A stretch of DNA of 40,766 bases from LMDS01 sp039930465 (GCA_039930465.1 JBDTTU010000035.1:1-40766), one strand, 5' to 3'. Shown: positions 25,878 through 34,598, counted from the stretch's first letter. Translations and numbers: made by a program. The notes: generated by a model not told the origin, from the letters alone.

Positions 25878-26822
25878 ATGGCAGTCTACAGCATGACCGG
25901 GTACGCAAGCGCCAGCTCGGGTGCCGCTTCAACCCATGAAACAACAGCGTCTGCGGACAATTTGGCACCGCAGCCGCCAGCCTCGGCACAGGGCAGTGTG
26001 AGCATCGAGTTACGTTCGGTGAACGGACGTTTCCTGGACCTCGGCTTTCGTCTGCCGGACGAGTTTCGTGCGCTCGAGCCGGCACTGCGCGAGTTGCTCA
26101 CGGCGGCATTCAGGCGCGGCAAGATCGAGCTGCGGCTCAGCACGCGCGCCGAAGCCGAAACCCATTGGCCGCAGCCGCAGCCCGACCAGCTGAACCGCCT
26201 GACGCGGCTCGAAAGCATGGTGCAAGGCTGGCTGCCGAAAGCCCAGAGCTTGTCGGTCCACGAGGTGCTGCAGTGGTGCAAGGGCAGCGCACCGAGCGAG
26301 AAGCTCGACGAGCCCGCCATCGACGCCGCCAGGCGCTGCGTCACCGGCTTGCGCGAGGCGCGCGCGCGGGAGGGCGAGCGTCTGGTCGCGGTCTTGATGG
26401 AGCGCGTGACTCGCTTGCGCGAGTTGGCGGCGCAGGCCGAACCGCTGGTGCCGGCGGTCGTGAAACGACAGCAGCAGCGTTTTTTGGAGCGTTGGCAAGA
26501 GGCGCTCGAGAGCACCGGCGCGGCGCAAACCGTTTCGCGCGAGGCCTCGCAGGAACGTGCGCTGAACGAAGCCGCCGCGTACTCGATCCGCATCGACGTG
26601 GCCGAAGAATTGGCCCGCCTGCGCTCGCACCTCGACGAGATCGCACGTTTACTCAAGGCCGGCGGTGAAGTCGGCAAGCGGCTCGACTTCCTGATCCAGG
26701 AACTGCTGCGTGAGGCCAACACGCTCGGTTCGAAGGCTTCGGCGCTGGAGCTGACCAACATCTCGGTGGAAATGAAGGTCGCGATAGAGCAGATGCGCGA
26801 GCAGGTTCAGAACCTCGAATAG
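25878..26822 (+). CDS. yicC: YicC family endoribonuclease
   Basis: 314 residues. N-terminal YicC-N domain begins MAVYSMTGYAS and continues ELRSVNGRFLDLGFRLPDEF. The C-terminal DUF1732 part contains RIDVAEELARLRSHLDEI and GKRLDFLIQELLREANTLGSKA, the most conserved family segment. E. coli YicC is an endoribonuclease involved in small-RNA turnover. About 20 Ala/Ser/Thr/Pro-rich residues are inserted between the first strand and the ELRSVN segment. First gene of yicC-gmk-rpoZ-spoT, 8 nt before gmk. Confidence 0.96.
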   Translation: MAVYSMTGYASASSGAASTHETTASADNLAPQPPASAQGSVSIELRSVNGRFLDLGFRLPDEFRALEPALRELLTAAFRRGKIELRLSTRAEAETHWPQPQPDQLNRLTRLESMVQGWLPKAQSLSVHEVLQWCKGSAPSEKLDEPAIDAARRCVTGLREARAREGERLVAVLMERVTRLRELAAQAEPLVPAVVKRQQQRFLERWQEALESTGAAQTVSREASQERALNEAAAYSIRIDVAEELARLRSHLDEIARLLKAGGEVGKRLDFLIQELLREANTLGSKASALELTNISVEMKVAIEQMREQVQNLE

Positions 26823-26830
26823 GACCACCC

Positions 26831-27451
26831 ATGGAATACCCCGGTAACCTTTTCGTCGTCGCCGCACCCAGTGGGGCCGGCAAATCGAGCCTCGTCAGCG
26901 CCTTGCTGCAGGTCGACTCGCACCTTGTGGTGGCGGTCTCGCACACCACGCGCGAGCCGCGTGGGCAGGAACAACAAGGCCGCGAATACCATTTCACCGA
27001 TGCCGCCACGTTTCGCTCGATGTGCGATCAGGGCGACTTCCTCGAATGGGCCGAAGTCCACGGCCACCTTTACGGCACCTCGCGCGCGGCGATCGAAGAG
27101 CGCATCACCGGCGGCCAGGACGTGGTGCTCGAGATCGACTGGCAAGGCGCGCTACAGATCAAGACGTTGTTCCCTAACGCGATCCTGATCTTCATCCTGC
27201 CGCCGAGCTGGGAAGAACTGCTGCAGCGCCTGCACCGGCGCGGCGAAGACCGTCCCGACGTGATCGTGCGCCGCATGGAGAACGCGCGGGTCGAGGTCTC
27301 GCAGGCCCGGCACTTCGACTTCGTTATAATCAACGCTCTGTTCGAGACGGCGCTTTTCGACCTGAAAGCGATCGTGCATTCGCAGCGACTCAAATACGCT
27401 GCATTGCAAAGAAGCAAGCCTGCTGTCTTTGCGGCTCTCGACCTGAGCTGA
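26831..27451 (+). CDS. gmk: Guanylate kinase
   Basis: Phosphorylates GMP to GDP using ATP. 206 residues. P-loop APSGAGKSSL is at about 12-21, followed by the GMP-binding VSHTTREPRGQEQQGREYHF and DVVLEIDWQGA. ATG at 26831 follows yicC by 8 nt. Supplies the GDP/GTP that the downstream spoT product uses and degrades as (p)ppGpp, a conserved neighbourhood in Proteobacteria. Confidence 0.97.
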   Translation: MEYPGNLFVVAAPSGAGKSSLVSALLQVDSHLVVAVSHTTREPRGQEQQGREYHFTDAATFRSMCDQGDFLEWAEVHGHLYGTSRAAIEERITGGQDVVLEIDWQGALQIKTLFPNAILIFILPPSWEELLQRLHRRGEDRPDVIVRRMENARVEVSQARHFDFVIINALFETALFDLKAIVHSQRLKYAALQRSKPAVFAALDLS

Positions 27452-27481
27452 TTCCACGGTAACCAGCCCGCGCGAATCAGC
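27447..27481 (+). other. Inverted repeat spanning gmk stop
   Basis: GCTGATTC at 27447-27454 (including the gmk stop TGA) is perfectly complementary to GAATCAGC at 27474-27481, separated by 19 nt. It lies between gmk and rpoZ and could form an 8-bp hairpin in the mRNA. No U-tract follows, so a terminator is unlikely; a processing or stability element is possible. Confidence 0.3.
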
Positions 27482-27510
27482 CCGCATTCACCTCTCCCGG
27501 AGCACCGCAC

Positions 27511-27714
27511 ATGGCCCGCATCACCGTTGAAGACTGTCTCGCCCGGATCCCGAACCGCTTTCAACTCGTGCTCGCTGCGACCTATCGTGCGCGCATGCTG
27601 AGTCAGGGCCATGCCCCGAAGATCGAAACCAAGAACAAACCCGGCGTGACCGCGCTGCGCGAAATTGCCGCTGGCGAAATCGGCATCGAGATGCTGCGCA
27701 AGGTTCCGGTCTGA
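27511..27714 (+). CDS. rpoZ: RNA polymerase omega subunit
   Basis: 67 residues, the usual length in Betaproteobacteria. Starts MARITVEDCLARIPNRF and continues LVLAATYRARML, the characteristic omega sequence that wraps the beta' C-terminus. A CGGAG ribosome-binding site precedes ATG 27511 at 8 nt. Omega contributes to ppGpp binding on RNA polymerase, which fits the position before spoT. Confidence 0.98.
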   Translation: MARITVEDCLARIPNRFQLVLAATYRARMLSQGHAPKIETKNKPGVTALREIAAGEIGIEMLRKVPV

Positions 27715-27746
27715 GGCCGCTGCCCCAGCCCTGCATCTGATTCACC

Positions 27747-27791
27747 GCGGCTCACCCCGAGCCGCTGCGCGATGACCGGGCATCACCCCGG
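27747..27791 (+). other. Two tandem hairpins between rpoZ and spoT
   Basis: GCGGCTC-ACCCC-GAGCCGC (27747-27765, 7-bp stem, 5-nt loop) is followed by CCGGG-N6-CCCGG (27776-27791). Neither has a following T-run, so they are not classical terminators. They fill the middle of the 114-nt gap before spoT and could reduce read-through or protect the rpoZ 3' end. Confidence 0.4.
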
Positions 27792-27828
27792 CATCACGAT
27801 TGCGCCCAAACCACGTTAAATTCGAAAC

Positions 27829-30099
27829 ATGGGCGCCCGATCTCCGAACAGCTTGCGTGACCCGCCGCCTGCGGCGGGAAAACGTGCGCCCTTGCCTGCC
27901 GCCTCCGACGCCGCCGCCGCATCGTTCGCCGCACTGACCCACAAGCTCGACTACCTCGACGCCGCCGACATCAAACGGGTGCGCGAGGCCTACCGCTTCG
28001 CCGACGAAGCGCACCTCGGCCAGTTCCGCGCCAGCGGCGAGCCCTACATCACGCACCCGATCGCGGTCGCCGGCCTGTGCGCCGAATGGAAGCTCGACGC
28101 GCAGGCCATCATGGCCGCGCTGATGCACGACGCGATGGAAGATTGCGGCATCACCAAGACCGAGCTGATCGAACGTTTCGGCGCGCCCACCGCCGACCTG
28201 GTCGACGGCCTCACGAAGCTCGACAAGCTGCAGTTCTCCACGCGCGAAGAATCGCAGGCCGAGTCGTTTCGCAAGATGCTGCTGGCGATGGCGCGCGACG
28301 TGCGCGTGATTCTCATCAAGCTGGCCGACCGCCTGCACAACATGCGCACGATGGAGGCGGTGGCGCCCGCCAAACGCACGCGTGTGGCCAACGAAACGCT
28401 CGAGATCTACGCGCCAATCGCCCACCGGCTCGGCCTGAACCAGACCTACCGCGAGCTGCAGGAGCTGTCGTTTCAGCACCTGCGCCCGTGGCGCCACGCG
28501 GCGCTGTTCAAGGCGGTGCAAAAGGCGCGCGGTTACCGGCGCGACATCGTCGAACGTATCCAGCACGACGTGGAAAAGGCATTCGCACAGGCCAAGCTGC
28601 CGGCCCAGGTGTTCGGCCGCGAAAAGACGCTGATCTCGATCTACAAAAAGATGCGCGAGAAACATCTGACCTTCGCTCAGGTGAACGACATCTTCGGCTT
28701 TCGCGTCGTCGTGGCCACACTCTCCGAGTGTTATGTGGCAATGGGTGTGCTGCACCAGGTCTTCAAGCCGCTGCCGGGCCGCTTCAAGGACTACATCGCC
28801 ATTCCGAAGGCCAACGGTTACCAGTCGCTGCACACCACGCTGGTGAGCCCGCTGGGCACGGCGGTCGAGTTCCAGATCCGCACCGAGCCGATGCACGCGG
28901 TCGCCGAAAAGGGCATCGCCGCACACTGGCTCTACAAGACCACGCGCGGCCCGGTCCAGGTGCAGGAAGCGCAGCGCCTGGGCGCGATGTGGCTGCAGTC
29001 GCTGATCGACATCCAGGACGAAACCCGCGACGCCAACGAGTTTCTCGAGCACGTGAAGATCGACCTGTTCCCCGACGCGGTCTACGTGTTCACGCCGAAG
29101 TCGAAGATCCTCGCGCTGCCACGCGGCGCCACGCCGGTCGACTTCGCCTACGCGATCCACACCGACGTGGGTGACCACTGCGTGGCCGCCAAGGTGAACG
29201 GCGAGCCGGTGGCGCTGCGCACCGAGCTTCGCAGCGGCGACGTGGTCGAAGTGAGCAGTGCGCCTGGCGCGCGGCCGAACCCGGCGTGGCTTAACTTTGT
29301 GCGCACCGGCAGGGCGCGCTCGAAGATCCGCCACTACCTGAAGAACATGGAGCAGGAAGAGTCGGAAGACCTCGGCCGCAAGATGCTTGCACAAGCCTTG
29401 CGCGCCGAAGGCCTGCAGCTGCCCGACACCGAAGCGCCCGAAGGCCTGGCGCTCTGGCAACAGCTCGTGCGCTGGAGCGGCAACCGCGCTGCGGCCGACC
29501 TGTTCACCGACATCGGCCTCGGCCGCAAGATCGCCACCATCGTCGCCAAGCGGCTGGCACGCCTGATGGCCGAGCAAGGCAGCAGACCCGATGCACTCAC
29601 GCTCACGATGGGCCGCTATGCCGCCGACCTGGACGACTCACCCGCACAAGGCCTGGTGCTGATCGACGGCGGCGAAGGCGCCTCGGTGCAGCTCGCGCCG
29701 TGCTGCCGGCCGATCCCGGGCGACGGCATCGTCGGCTACCTGGGCCGCGGCGAAGGCTTGATGGTGCACACGGCCGAGTGCAGCGTCGGCAAGCGCCTGT
29801 TCGAGCGCGACAGCGAACACTGGATGGGTGTCGACTGGGCCGAGCAGCCGACCCGCTCGTTCGAGACTGCCGTGTCGCTGCTGGTGCGCAACGGCAAGGG
29901 CGTGCTGGCGCAGGTGGCTCAGGCCGTGAGCGAGGCCGAGGCCGACATCACCCACATCGACATGGGCAACGACCCGGCCGCCGAGATCACCGAGCTGCAG
30001 TTGCGCTTGAGCGTGCGCGACCGGCTGCACCTGGCCGACGTGATGCGCACACTCAAACGTTCTGTCGCCGTGCTGCGCGTGGCTCGCGTCAAGCCGTAG
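27829..30099 (+). CDS. spoT: Bifunctional (p)ppGpp synthetase/hydrolase
   Basis: 756 residues. Hydrolase HD domain has the metal ligands H76 (ITHP) and H100-D101 in HDAMED. The synthetase region contains KTLISIYKKMREKH and R318-F-K-D321 followed by YIAIPKANGYQSLHTTL; the RxKD form is that of bifunctional SpoT/Rel enzymes rather than RelA. A TGS domain follows (YVFTPKSKILALPRGATP, about 420-480) and the C-terminal ~80 residues are an ACT domain. ATG 27829 lacks a ribosome-binding site, with an AT-rich TTAAATT just upstream, so a very short leader is possible. The 3' end overlaps convergent greB by 11 nt. Confidence 0.97.
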   Translation: MGARSPNSLRDPPPAAGKRAPLPAASDAAAASFAALTHKLDYLDAADIKRVREAYRFADEAHLGQFRASGEPYITHPIAVAGLCAEWKLDAQAIMAALMHDAMEDCGITKTELIERFGAPTADLVDGLTKLDKLQFSTREESQAESFRKMLLAMARDVRVILIKLADRLHNMRTMEAVAPAKRTRVANETLEIYAPIAHRLGLNQTYRELQELSFQHLRPWRHAALFKAVQKARGYRRDIVERIQHDVEKAFAQAKLPAQVFGREKTLISIYKKMREKHLTFAQVNDIFGFRVVVATLSECYVAMGVLHQVFKPLPGRFKDYIAIPKANGYQSLHTTLVSPLGTAVEFQIRTEPMHAVAEKGIAAHWLYKTTRGPVQVQEAQRLGAMWLQSLIDIQDETRDANEFLEHVKIDLFPDAVYVFTPKSKILALPRGATPVDFAYAIHTDVGDHCVAAKVNGEPVALRTELRSGDVVEVSSAPGARPNPAWLNFVRTGRARSKIRHYLKNMEQEESEDLGRKMLAQALRAEGLQLPDTEAPEGLALWQQLVRWSGNRAAADLFTDIGLGRKIATIVAKRLARLMAEQGSRPDALTLTMGRYAADLDDSPAQGLVLIDGGEGASVQLAPCCRPIPGDGIVGYLGRGEGLMVHTAECSVGKRLFERDSEHWMGVDWAEQPTRSFETAVSLLVRNGKGVLAQVAQAVSEAEADITHIDMGNDPAAEITELQLRLSVRDRLHLADVMRTLKRSVAVLRVARVKP

Positions 30100-30661
30100 C
30101 GTCGCCCGGCGCCGGGTAACGTACCGCCATCACCTCGATCTGTTCCAGCCCGCCGGGTGTCATGAGCTGCAGTTCGTCGCCGACACGAGCCTTCAGCAAG
30201 GCCCGGGCGATCGGTGACACCCAGCTGATCTCGCCCGCCAGGTTGTCGGTTTCGTCGATGCCCTTGATCGTGACGGTGCGCTCCTCAAGGCGCTGGTTCA
30301 CGTAAGTGACGGTCGCACCGAAGAACACCTGGTCGGCGCCAAAGTGCACCGATGGGTCGGCCACTTCGGCAATGTCCAGGCGCTTGGTCAGGAAGCGGAT
30401 GCGCCGGTCGATCTCGCGCAGGCGCTTCTTGCCGTAGAGGTAGTCGCCGTTTTCCGAGCGGTCGCCGTTCTTCGCCGCCCACGACACGATCTCGACGATC
30501 TTCGGGCGCTCGTCGTCGAGCAGACCGAGCAGCTCTTCGCGCAAACGCGCGTAGCCTGCCGGCGTGAGGTAGTTCTTCGCGCCACTCGGCAAGGCCGGCA
30601 ACGCGAGGTCTTCGTCGTCATCGGCGTCGCCATCGGGTTCGCGCGTGAAGGCCTTGCTCAT
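30089..30661 (-). CDS. greB: Transcription elongation factor GreB
   Basis: 190 residues. After an acidic N-terminal extension (DGDADDDED) comes KNYLTPAGYARLREELLGL, typical of GreB rather than GreA, then the coiled-coil tip and the C-terminal FKBP-like domain (TVTYVNQRLEERTVTIKGI). GreB stimulates RNA cleavage in backtracked RNA polymerase. The frame is open further upstream, but ATG 30661 (MSKAFTREPDG) starts the conserved part and has CGGAG 9 nt before it. Convergent and overlapping with spoT. Confidence 0.95.
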   Translation of the reverse strand: MSKAFTREPDGDADDDEDLALPALPSGAKNYLTPAGYARLREELLGLLDDERPKIVEIVSWAAKNGDRSENGDYLYGKKRLREIDRRIRFLTKRLDIAEVADPSVHFGADQVFFGATVTYVNQRLEERTVTIKGIDETDNLAGEISWVSPIARALLKARVGDELQLMTPGGLEQIEVMAVRYPAPGDATA

Positions 30662-30843
30662 GATCCGTTGCTCCGTCGATCGTTGGTGCAGCCGCCGGTA
30701 CGAAGAAAACCGCCTGGAAGCCAAGGCTTCGAAGTGTGCCAGCACCCCGTCATCGGCTGGCCCTGCCCGCGGACGCTTGTCGCTACAAGGCCAGATTTCC
30801 CCTATTCTCGCGGTCTGGCAACGACCACGACGGAGCTCTCACC

Positions 30844-31740
30844 ATGCAGCGAATCGGATTCATCGGCGCCTCGGGAATGATGGGCCACGGCATGGCGCGC
30901 AACCTGCTCGCCAAGGGCAACGCGCTCGCGCTCACGGTGCACCGCAACCGCGAGCGCGTTGCCGACCTGCTGGCAGCGGGAGCGACGCTGAGCCCGACGC
31001 CGGCCGCGCTGGCGCAATCGAGCGACATCGTCTTTCTCTGCGTCACCGGGTCGCCACAGGTCGAGGCGGCCGTGGCCGGCCCCGACGGCCTGCTCGCGGG
31101 CGCGGCGAGCGGCCTCGTCATCGTCGACACGTCCACCGCCGAACCGGAATCGACGACCAAGCTGCGCGAGCTCTGCGCCGCCAAGGGCGTGGCGTTCATC
31201 GATGCACCGCTCGCGCGCACCCCGATCGAGGCCGAGGCGGGCCGCTTGAACGTGATGGTGGGCGCGAGCGACGAACACTTCGCGCGGCTCGAGCCGGTGC
31301 TGAAAGCCTTCGCCGAAAACGTATTCCACGTCGGCGGGCCCGGCGCCGGCCACATCATCAAGCTGCTCAACAACTTCATCGCTCAGGCTTCGTGCACGGC
31401 GGTCGCAGAGGCATTCGCGGTCGGTCAAAAGGCCGGCATCGATCTCAAGAAGCTGATCGCGCTGATGTCGGCCGGCCTGGTCAATTCGGGCCTGATCCAG
31501 GTCATGGCCAAGACGCTCGACGGTGACCTGGGCGGCATGAAGTTCGAGCTGAACAACGCGCGCAAGGACATCCGCTACTACACCCATCTGGCCGAGGGCA
31601 TGGCGATCCCGACCGTGATGGGAGAGGCGGTCCATCAGTCGCTGTCGCTCGCCTGCGCACTTGGCTTCGGCGAGAAGTTCGTGCCGTCGCTGGTCGAGGC
31701 GCAGGAGAAGCTTGCGGGTGTGAAGATCGTGCCGCGCTGA
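30844..31740 (+). CDS. Beta-hydroxyacid dehydrogenase, HIBADH/YihU-like
   Basis: 298 residues. N-terminal Rossmann motif is GFIGASGMMGHGMARNLL, with an extra residue in the usual GLGxMG turn. The substrate signature reads DAPLARTPIEAEAGRLNVM; the Arg-Thr in place of the common SGG resembles the sulfolactaldehyde reductase YihU (VGRT). The catalytic lysine region is GAGHIIKLLNNFI. ATG 30844 has GGAG about 8 nt upstream; the longer frame is non-homologous. Probably NAD(P)-dependent oxidation/reduction of a small 3-hydroxy acid; substrate not known. Confidence 0.9.
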   Translation: MQRIGFIGASGMMGHGMARNLLAKGNALALTVHRNRERVADLLAAGATLSPTPAALAQSSDIVFLCVTGSPQVEAAVAGPDGLLAGAASGLVIVDTSTAEPESTTKLRELCAAKGVAFIDAPLARTPIEAEAGRLNVMVGASDEHFARLEPVLKAFAENVFHVGGPGAGHIIKLLNNFIAQASCTAVAEAFAVGQKAGIDLKKLIALMSAGLVNSGLIQVMAKTLDGDLGGMKFELNNARKDIRYYTHLAEGMAIPTVMGEAVHQSLSLACALGFGEKFVPSLVEAQEKLAGVKIVPR

Positions 31741-31746
31741 GCGCTC

Positions 31747-31893
31747 TCAGGGCGGGCAAATGTAGCCCGTGCCGGCCGGGCTCTTGAAGCAGCCCACCGA
31801 TTCGGGCAGCAGCCACTTCGGCAGCCACAGCACAACGTCGGGAAACAGCACGACGAAGGCGATCGTCAAAAAAACACCGCGTACAGCCGCGCT
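31747..31893 (-). pseudogene. C-terminal stump of a TRAP-type permease (DctM-like)
   Basis: Minus-strand reading from 31893 to the stop at 31747 gives 48 codons with a membrane-like stretch: GVFLTIAFVVLFPDVVLWL, then PKWLLPESVGCFKSPAGTG and a stop. This resembles the last transmembrane span and tail of TRAP transporter large permeases (LFP...LWLP). There is no start codon or upstream remainder: the frame runs into unrelated sequence. Most likely the leftover end of a deleted permease gene. It could instead be another membrane protein; identification is moderate. Confidence 0.45.
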
Positions 31894-32167
31894 TCGGGAC
31901 GTGGGAGCCCCAGCGCTGCGTGCGCGCCGAGTGACCGAGTCGCGTCACCTCGAAGGCGGCGGGGTCGAACAGCGTCATGGCGGGAAGCCGCAGACGGGCG
32001 CTCCTAGCATTTGTGTTCGTTCAGCCCTGTCGATGCAGCGTGTCGTTGCGATCCGGACGCCCGCTCAAGCGCAAGCTGCCGAACTAAGGGCGAACCTGGA
32101 TTTCGACTGGCACAACCGGGCAATTGCACACAACAATGACGGCCGAGATCAACAGGAGAACAACGCG
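31894..32167. other. Gene-poor gap before GNAT gene
   Basis: No intact gene seen. On the minus strand an ATG at 31978 begins MTLFDPAAFEVTRLGHSAR, which looks like the N-terminus of an HD-type phosphohydrolase but breaks off within about 25 codons. It may be another gene stump next to the permease remnant. The remainder upstream of 32168 shows only an AT-richer stretch near 32100-32140 that may hold the GNAT promoter. Confidence 0.3.
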
Positions 32168-33040
32168 ATGGCTGCGACAACTGCCGCCTTGGGGTCCGAT
32201 GGCGTGGCTCTTCGTGCGATGACCACGGCCGACCTGCCAGCAGCCCACGCGCTGACCGACGACTTGCGCTGGCCGCACCGCCAGGCCGACTGGGAACAAG
32301 CGTTCCGTCACGCCGAAGGACTTGTCGCCGAGCGCGACGGCCAGATCGTAGGCACCGGGCTGCGCATGCGCTGGGGGCCCCATCATGCGGCGATCGGCCT
32401 CATCGTCGTCGCCAGCGCCTGCCAGGGCCGGCGCGTCGGCCACCGCCTGATGTCTGCGCTGCTGGAGGGCCTGGAGGGCTGCAGCGTGCTGCTGCACGCC
32501 ACCAGCGAGGGCCGCGGCCTCTACGAACGCCTGGGATTCGTGCGCACGGGCGAGATCCGCCAGCACCAGGGCATGGCCCTGCCGACGCCGCTGATCGCAT
32601 TGGGCCCCGAGCGGCGCCTGCGTCCGGCCTCCGTGGCCGACCTGCCGACGCTGCGCGCGCTGGACGCTGCGGCGCGCGGCATGCCGCGGCCGGCGCTGAT
32701 CGACGAGCTGTTCCGTGACGCCGACGCCACGGTGGTGCTGGACGAGGCCGGCCACGCGCGCGGCTTCGCGATGCTGCGCCGCTTCGGCCGCGGCCACGCC
32801 ATCGGCCCGGTGGTGGCGCCCGAGGCCGAAGGCGCGCAGGCGCTGATCGCGCACCTCGTCGGCCTGAACGCAGGCCGCTTCACGCGCATCGACATCGATT
32901 TCGACAGCGGCTTCGGCGAGTGGCTGGAAAGCCTGGGCCTGCTGCGCGTGGACGCGCCGACGACCATGGTGCGCGGCACGCCGCTGGTGCGCGATGCCAA
33001 CGCCCGGCTCTACGCCATCGTCACCCAGGCGATGGGCTGA
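32168..33040 (+). CDS. GNAT-family N-acetyltransferase, two-domain
   Basis: 290 residues. The N-terminal ~140 residues form a GNAT fold with the acetyl-CoA motif VVASACQGRRVGHRLM and YERLGFVRTGEI. The second half (ERRLRPASVADLPTL onward) is a second GNAT-like domain of the Acetyltransf_18 type. ATG 32168 has AGGAG 9 nt upstream; the longer upstream frame is not conserved-looking. Stop overlaps the next gene's ATG (TGATG), so translation is coupled to the GhrA-type dehydrogenase. Substrate unknown. Confidence 0.87.
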   Translation: MAATTAALGSDGVALRAMTTADLPAAHALTDDLRWPHRQADWEQAFRHAEGLVAERDGQIVGTGLRMRWGPHHAAIGLIVVASACQGRRVGHRLMSALLEGLEGCSVLLHATSEGRGLYERLGFVRTGEIRQHQGMALPTPLIALGPERRLRPASVADLPTLRALDAAARGMPRPALIDELFRDADATVVLDEAGHARGFAMLRRFGRGHAIGPVVAPEAEGAQALIAHLVGLNAGRFTRIDIDFDSGFGEWLESLGLLRVDAPTTMVRGTPLVRDANARLYAIVTQAMG

Positions 33041-33972
33041 TGCGACCGGTCTTCGTCTACAAGGCCGACGGGCAGCGCGGCCGGCAGTGGGCCGAAATCT
33101 TCCGCCGCGAGGCGCCGGAGATCGACTTCCGGCTCTGGCCCGAGATCGGCGACGCGCACAACGCGCGCTACCTTGCCGCCTGGGTGCCGCCGACTGACCT
33201 GGGTACGCAGTTCCCGAACCTGGAGCTGCTGTTCTCCACCGGCGCCGGTGTCGACCAGTTCGACTTCGCCGTGCTACCGCCACACCTGACCGTGGTGCGC
33301 ATGGTGGAACCCGGCATCGTGCAGGGGATGGTGGAGTACGTGACGCACGCCGTGCTCGACCTGCACCGCGACATGCCCGCCTACCGCCGCACGCAGCAGC
33401 GCCGGCAGTGGCAGCCGCTGCCAGTGCGCACGGCGGCCGAGTGCAGCGTGGGCGTGCTGGGCCTGGGCTCGCTCGGGCAGGCGGTCCTGGCGCAGCTGGT
33501 CGCTCTGGGCTTCGATGCCGCCGGCTGGAGCCGATCGCGCCATGACGTGCCCGGCGTGCGCTGCCATGCTGGCGACGACGAACTCGACGCCTTCCTCGCA
33601 CGCACGCAGATCCTCGTGTGCCTGCTGCCGCTGACCGATGCCACACGTGGCATGTTGAACGCGGCACTGTTCGCCAAGCTGTCGCGCGGCGCGAGCCTGG
33701 TGCACGTGGGCCGCGGGCCGCAGCTCGCCGCCACCGACCTGCTGCGCGCGCTCGACGAGGGCCAGCTCGCGGAAGCCGTGCTCGACGTTACCGACCCAGA
33801 GCCGCTGCCCGAAGCCGACCCGCTCTGGTCGCACCCGCGTGTGCACATCACGCCGCACATCGCCAGCATGACGCAGCCGCACACGGCCGCGCGCGTCGTC
33901 ATCGACAACCTGCGCCGCCATGCACGCGGGGAGCCACTGGTGGGCCTGGTCGATCGTGCCCGAGGCTACTGA
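33040..33972 (+). CDS. ghrA: Glyoxylate/hydroxypyruvate reductase A-type dehydrogenase
   Basis: 310-residue D-2-hydroxyacid dehydrogenase. NAD(P) motif is VGVLGLGSLGQAVLAQL; catalytic residues lie in VHVGRGPQ (Arg), the VTDPEPLP acid, and HITPHIAS (His). The N-terminal FSTGAGVDQFDF and the short lid are typical of GhrA rather than PGDH or LDH. The Arg motif reads VGRGP instead of the usual N(V/I)GRG. ATG 33040 overlaps the GNAT stop. Reduces glyoxylate or hydroxypyruvate in family members; actual substrate here is inferred. Confidence 0.88.
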   Translation: MRPVFVYKADGQRGRQWAEIFRREAPEIDFRLWPEIGDAHNARYLAAWVPPTDLGTQFPNLELLFSTGAGVDQFDFAVLPPHLTVVRMVEPGIVQGMVEYVTHAVLDLHRDMPAYRRTQQRRQWQPLPVRTAAECSVGVLGLGSLGQAVLAQLVALGFDAAGWSRSRHDVPGVRCHAGDDELDAFLARTQILVCLLPLTDATRGMLNAALFAKLSRGASLVHVGRGPQLAATDLLRALDEGQLAEAVLDVTDPEPLPEADPLWSHPRVHITPHIASMTQPHTAARVVIDNLRRHARGEPLVGLVDRARGY

Positions 33973-34056
33973 TTCGGCGTCATCGCGAGGCTCTTCGCCT
34001 GCATGGGGCGTCAGGCTGGCGCTTGGTCACAGGCCACCACGACGATGATCGCGGCC

Positions 34057-34557
34057 TCAGGCGCGATGGAGTTGCGCCGCGATGAGATGGAGCGGGTACG
34101 TGCGCCTGCCAGATGACTGGCGCAAAACGATCCGGCTGGTGAACTTCTCGATCCCGATGTCTTCCTGCAGCAGACGCTCCATCAGCTCATGAAAGTGGGC
34201 AACGCTCGGCGCCACGATCTTCAGCAGATAGTCATAGCCGCCACTGACGTTGTGCCACTCCAAGATTTCGTGGTGCCGATCAACGGCCTGTTCAAACTTG
34301 CGGAAGTCCGCAGGCCGATGACTGCCGATCGTCACCTCGGAAAATACGTTCACGCAATCGCCCAGCTTGGCCAGGGCGATGTCAGCGCCATAGCCGCGGA
34401 TCACGCCGGTTTCCTGCAGCCGCTTCGTCCGCACGAGGCACGGGCTCTGGCTCAGGCCCACGGCGTCGGCCAGCTCGACGTTCGAACAGCGCCCCTCGCG
34501 CTCGAGGTGCGCCAGGATCTTGAGGTCGAAGCGGTCGAGGGAAACTGCCGGGCTCAT
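34057..34557 (-). CDS. Lrp/AsnC-family transcriptional regulator
   Basis: 166 residues. The N-terminal winged helix is visible as LDRFDLKILAHLEREGRCS followed by VELADAVGLSQSPCLVRTKRL. The C-terminal RAM domain contains HNVSGGYDYLLKIVAPSV. Lrp proteins respond to amino acids. It lies 41 nt behind the aminotransferase gene and likely controls this operon or the divergent porin. ATG 34557 is chosen because homologues start shortly before LDRFD. A TTG at 34602 would overlap the aminotransferase stop (TTGA), as the other junctions in this operon do, and add 15 residues. Confidence 0.93.
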   Translation of the reverse strand: MSPAVSLDRFDLKILAHLEREGRCSNVELADAVGLSQSPCLVRTKRLQETGVIRGYGADIALAKLGDCVNVFSEVTIGSHRPADFRKFEQAVDRHHEILEWHNVSGGYDYLLKIVAPSVAHFHELMERLLQEDIGIEKFTSRIVLRQSSGRRTYPLHLIAAQLHRA

Positions 34558-34598
34558 AGGCAGATGATAGTGTCGGAGGTCGGCAGCAATCGGTCCGA

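Noticed and set aside
27742..29577. 611-codon minus-strand open frame opposite spoT
   Set aside because: Antisense shadow of a high-GC coding region; composition is His/Arg/Val-rich with no recognisable domain, while spoT on the plus strand is unmistakable.
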